Positions 5,277-6,869 of a stretch of 6,869 nucleotides of DNA are shown here, in pieces. The notes under the pieces were generated by a model. It saw nothing but the letters and a program-made list of their open reading frames with translations, had not been told where the DNA came from and searched no databases. A program made the position numbers and the translations under genes. Position 1 is the stretch's first letter. Each line of letters starts with the position of its first letter. The DNA is from Spirochaetota bacterium (lineage in GTDB: Bacteria > Spirochaetota > UBA4802 > UBA5368), in the NCBI GenBank assembly GCA_017998475.1, contig JAGODA010000170.1, forward strand, positions 1-6,869. The letters are read 5' to 3'.

Positions 5277-6107
5277 CTACTCCAGCCATGTAAAATAGAA
5301 CAGCACGGAAACGACCACGTTCAGCACCACGATGATAAAGAGGGTGCGGCTCACCGCGCGGGACACGTATATCGGGATCTCGAACTTCGACCGCGGCATC
5401 ATGCCGTAGTAACAGCTGATAAGGGGGATGAGCAGGCCGAAAAGCAGGCTCTTTATCACCGTTGAAAGAAGGTCTTTCAGGGTAAAGGAAAAAACCAGGT
5501 TCTGGAAAAAGGTCTCCACCGGGATGTAGACCAGGGTGAGGGAAATGAGGTACCCCCCCAGGAAGGCCGCGATGTCGAAAAATATAATCAGCGAGAAAAT
5601 AGAGACGATCGAGGCGGCAATGCGGGGTATGACGATAAAAAGGCGCGGGTCGATCCCTGATATCTCGAGCGACAGGATCTCCCTGCTCCATTTCTGGGTC
5701 GCGATCTCGGTCGAAATGGCGGTGCCGGAGCGGCTGATAACGATGAGGGCCGTCACCAGCGGGCCCAACTCGCGGGCGATGATAATGACCAGCAGATTGC
5801 CGAAGTAACCCGCGATGCCGAACTTCGGCAGGTTGGTCATGCCCTGGATGATGACCACGCCCCCCACCAGCCCGGCGATGACGATGGTAATCGGCAGGGC
5901 ATGGATGCCGGTATATACGATCTGGCCCAGCGTTATCGCGTTCACGGAGCGCATCCGGATAAACTTGAGGGACTGGAACGACCGGAAGATGCTGGTGACG
6001 TACGCCCAGAAATCGCCCGCCCCCTTCAGGTAGCGGAGGAGCGACGCGCCGACAGCCGTGGTCAGCAGCTCGCCGCGCCTCCCGATATTTCCCCCGTCAG
6101 ACGCCAT
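5277..6107 (-). CDS. mlaE: MlaE-like MCE/ABC transporter permease
   Basis: A 276-residue inner-membrane permease of the Mla/YrbE/TGD1 family, the membrane core of a phospholipid transporter. The family hallmark lies at about residues 112-162. It contains ARELGPLVTALIVISRSGTA, then ISTEIATQKWSREI and SLEISGIDPRLFIVIPRIAA, matching the RE-x-GP-x-x-TAL-x-x-x-R-x-G-x-AI and ALE-x-x-G-x-DP-x-x-x-x-x-x-PR pattern of MlaE proteins. About five hydrophobic helices can be placed near 70-92, 98-125, 158-195, 215-235 and 252-272. An amphipathic helix occupies the N-terminal 30-60 residues. K-x-x-x-FG near 219-224 and the CYYG at 232-235 are also family-like. The ATG at 6105-6107 was chosen over the adjacent TTG at 6108-6110 because GGGG (complement of 6114-6117) lies 6 nt upstream of it. 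It is the first gene of the leftward operon with mlaF and mlaD. No mlaA, mlaB or mlaC homologue lies in the window. Confidence 0.93.
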   Translation of the reverse strand: MASDGGNIGRRGELLTTAVGASLLRYLKGAGDFWAYVTSIFRSFQSLKFIRMRSVNAITLGQIVYTGIHALPITIVIAGLVGGVVIIQGMTNLPKFGIAGYFGNLLVIIIARELGPLVTALIVISRSGTAISTEIATQKWSREILSLEISGIDPRLFIVIPRIAASIVSIFSLIIFFDIAAFLGGYLISLTLVYIPVETFFQNLVFSFTLKDLLSTVIKSLLFGLLIPLISCYYGMMPRSKFEIPIYVSRAVSRTLFIIVVLNVVVSVLFYFTWLE

Positions 6108-6247
6108 CAAGCACCCCGCTGAATTGTCCGATAGTAGTATAGATAGTATTCGCGGGGACGATATTTAAATCAATTACATTTTACAAGAAAAAAAGATTGA
6201 TAATCACGTCCCCCTATTATGTCTTGTAACACGAACCGGAACCAGCT
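6108..6247. promoter_or_regulatory. Divergent intergenic region between mlaE and the DUF4015 gene
   Basis: This 140-bp gap is AT-rich in its middle and serves two divergent genes. Candidate elements are weak. On the minus strand TTGTAA (complement of 6181-6186) with 17 nt to TATCGT (complement of 6158-6163) matches four of six bases at each box. A heptamer GATAGTA is repeated at 6130-6136 and 6142-6148, exactly 12 bp apart, between this promoter candidate and the mlaE start. TTACAAG (6181-6187) and its complement CTTGTAA (6223-6229) flank a 35-nt interval. For the rightward gene only a weak GGA about 7 nt before the ATG suggests a ribosome binding site. No terminator is needed or seen. Confidence 0.3.
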
Positions 6248-6869
6248 ATGAACATCTCCCGCAACCGAGCCATCGTCATACTTTTGACCGCAGCCACCCT
6301 GCTGGTGGGCGGGATCGTCCATTACAAAACGCTCCTCTACCTGCGTGACTGCGCCATGGGCCTCTACATAGAAGCGGCGGAGACGCTCTTCCCGCAGGGC
6401 GACACCTTCACCGTGATCGACCACGGGAAGTACCGGCGGCACCTCAGGACCTATGCCGGCCTCCCGCGGGGCTTCCTGTACGCGGGCGGCATCCTCATGT
6501 ACCGGGCCGGCGCCGACGCCGACCTGGGCGACGTGGCGGGGGCGATCGTCCCCTTCACCGACTACCTGCGCGCGTCACGGCTCGCGGCGGCGATACGGGA
6601 ATACAACGGGTTCAGCGGGAGCGACATACCGGCGGGAGCCGCCCTCTTCATCCCCGGGCCGGCGCCGGCCTTCCAGCCCGACCCGAAAAATTACGCCATG
6701 CCGGGCCTCATCACCGCGCGCGGCCTCTACTTCACCGCGACCTCGGTCGGGAACAACACGATCCTGAAGAACCTGGAGCGCTACCGCACGCTGGGCATCA
6801 ATACCATCGTCTTCGACATCAAGGACATAAACGGCGACCTGACCCATTACAGCCGCATCCCGGAAGCGA
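6248..6869 (+). CDS. Membrane-anchored putative glycoside hydrolase (DUF4015) with LysM-like segment; 3' end outside window
   Basis: An open frame from ATG 6248 to the window end, 207 codons with no stop. Residues 8-24 are a hydrophobic signal or anchor helix preceded by positive charges, with no lipobox, so the rest should face the periplasm. Residues about 84-136 end in AAIREYNG...DIPAGAALFIP, which resembles the second half of a LysM peptidoglycan-binding motif (N-x-x-x-x-x-x-IxxGxxLxIP), though the first half is expanded. From about residue 157 the sequence reads ARGLYFTATSVGN..., then LGINTIVFDIKDINGDLTHYS (183-202). This closely fits the opening strands of the DUF4015 putative glycosyl hydrolase family (RGIYxT ... 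NaVVxDxKDxxG). The catalytic half of the barrel lies beyond the window, so activity cannot be judged. It is divergent from mlaE, consistent with an envelope role. Confidence 0.8.
   Translation, partial: MNISRNRAIVILLTAATLLVGGIVHYKTLLYLRDCAMGLYIEAAETLFPQGDTFTVIDHGKYRRHLRTYAGLPRGFLYAGGILMYRAGADADLGDVAGAIVPFTDYLRASRLAAAIREYNGFSGSDIPAGAALFIPGPAPAFQPDPKNYAMPGLITARGLYFTATSVGNNTILKNLERYRTLGINTIVFDIKDINGDLTHYSRIPEA

Noticed and set aside
4643..5293. A 216-codon plus-strand frame antisense to mlaF
   Set aside because: The composition is low-complexity Arg/His/Ala/Val typical of a shadow frame, while the opposite strand encodes an ABC protein with correct operon spacing.
6197..6204. TTGATA and TGATAAT as a promoter or second Fur half-site before the DUF4015 gene
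   Set aside because: The TTGATA lies only 12 nt from the nearest TATTAT (6215-6220), too close for a -35/-10 pair. TGATAAT is a lone half-site with no matching partner.
1..6869. CRISPR array, insertion sequence, tRNA or rRNA, phage or toxin-antitoxin module
   Set aside because: No spaced repeat array, terminal inverted repeats with a transposase, cloverleaf-like sequence, rRNA segment or small paired ORFs were seen anywhere in the window.

Overview
The window looks like chromosomal DNA from a diderm (Gram-negative-type), probably anaerobic and chemotactic bacterium. The diderm call rests on an Mla/MCE-type lipid transport cassette. The anaerobic lean rests on a glycyl-radical-enzyme activase-like protein and a 2-hydroxyacyl-CoA dehydratase-family protein. 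A methyl-accepting receptor implies chemotaxis-type signalling. The gene mix and the style of the receptor hairpin would suit a spirochaete-like lineage, but this is an inference from family resemblance and no rRNA or other marker is present. Coding DNA is GC-rich, while the promoter-bearing gaps are strikingly AT-rich.

Layout from left to right: (1) 1-495 (+) is the C-terminal half of a radical SAM glycyl-radical-enzyme activating protein. Its stop codon interlocks with that of (2) 492-1388 (-), a membrane-free, sensor-less methyl-accepting chemotaxis protein. (3) 1389-1632 is an AT-rich control region. It holds a near-consensus sigma70-type promoter for the receptor, an inverted repeat touching its -35 box, a 15-nt palindrome, a 13-bp direct repeat and an exact match to the 7-1-7 Fur-box consensus. 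(4) 1633-2682 (-) is a very GC-rich, cysteine-rich 2-hydroxyacyl-CoA dehydratase subunit-like protein with no partner or activator nearby. (5) 2776-3768 (+) is a family 2 membrane glycosyltransferase of the polyprenol-phosphate sugar transferase type, divergent from (4). (6) 3786-6107 (-) is a tight leftward operon, mlaE-mlaF-mlaD, encoding an MCE-type phospholipid transporter. (7) 6248-6869 (+), divergent from mlaE and cut by the window end, starts a membrane-anchored protein with a LysM-like segment and the beginning of a DUF4015 putative glycoside hydrolase domain.

How they may work together: the right half (glycosyltransferase, Mla cassette, DUF4015 protein) has an envelope theme, namely glycan precursor synthesis, lipid trafficking across the periplasm and cell-wall-facing enzymology. 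The left half is a mix of signalling and anaerobic radical or iron-sulfur enzymology without an obvious shared pathway.

The strongest oddity is the MlaF-like ATPase. It keeps the ABC signature and switch histidine but has lost the Walker A lysine position, the Q-loop glutamine, the Walker B aspartate, the catalytic glutamate and the D-loop aspartate. It therefore looks like a degenerate, possibly non-hydrolysing ATPase inside an otherwise intact transporter operon. The second point of interest is the dense, unexplained regulatory region in front of the chemoreceptor gene.
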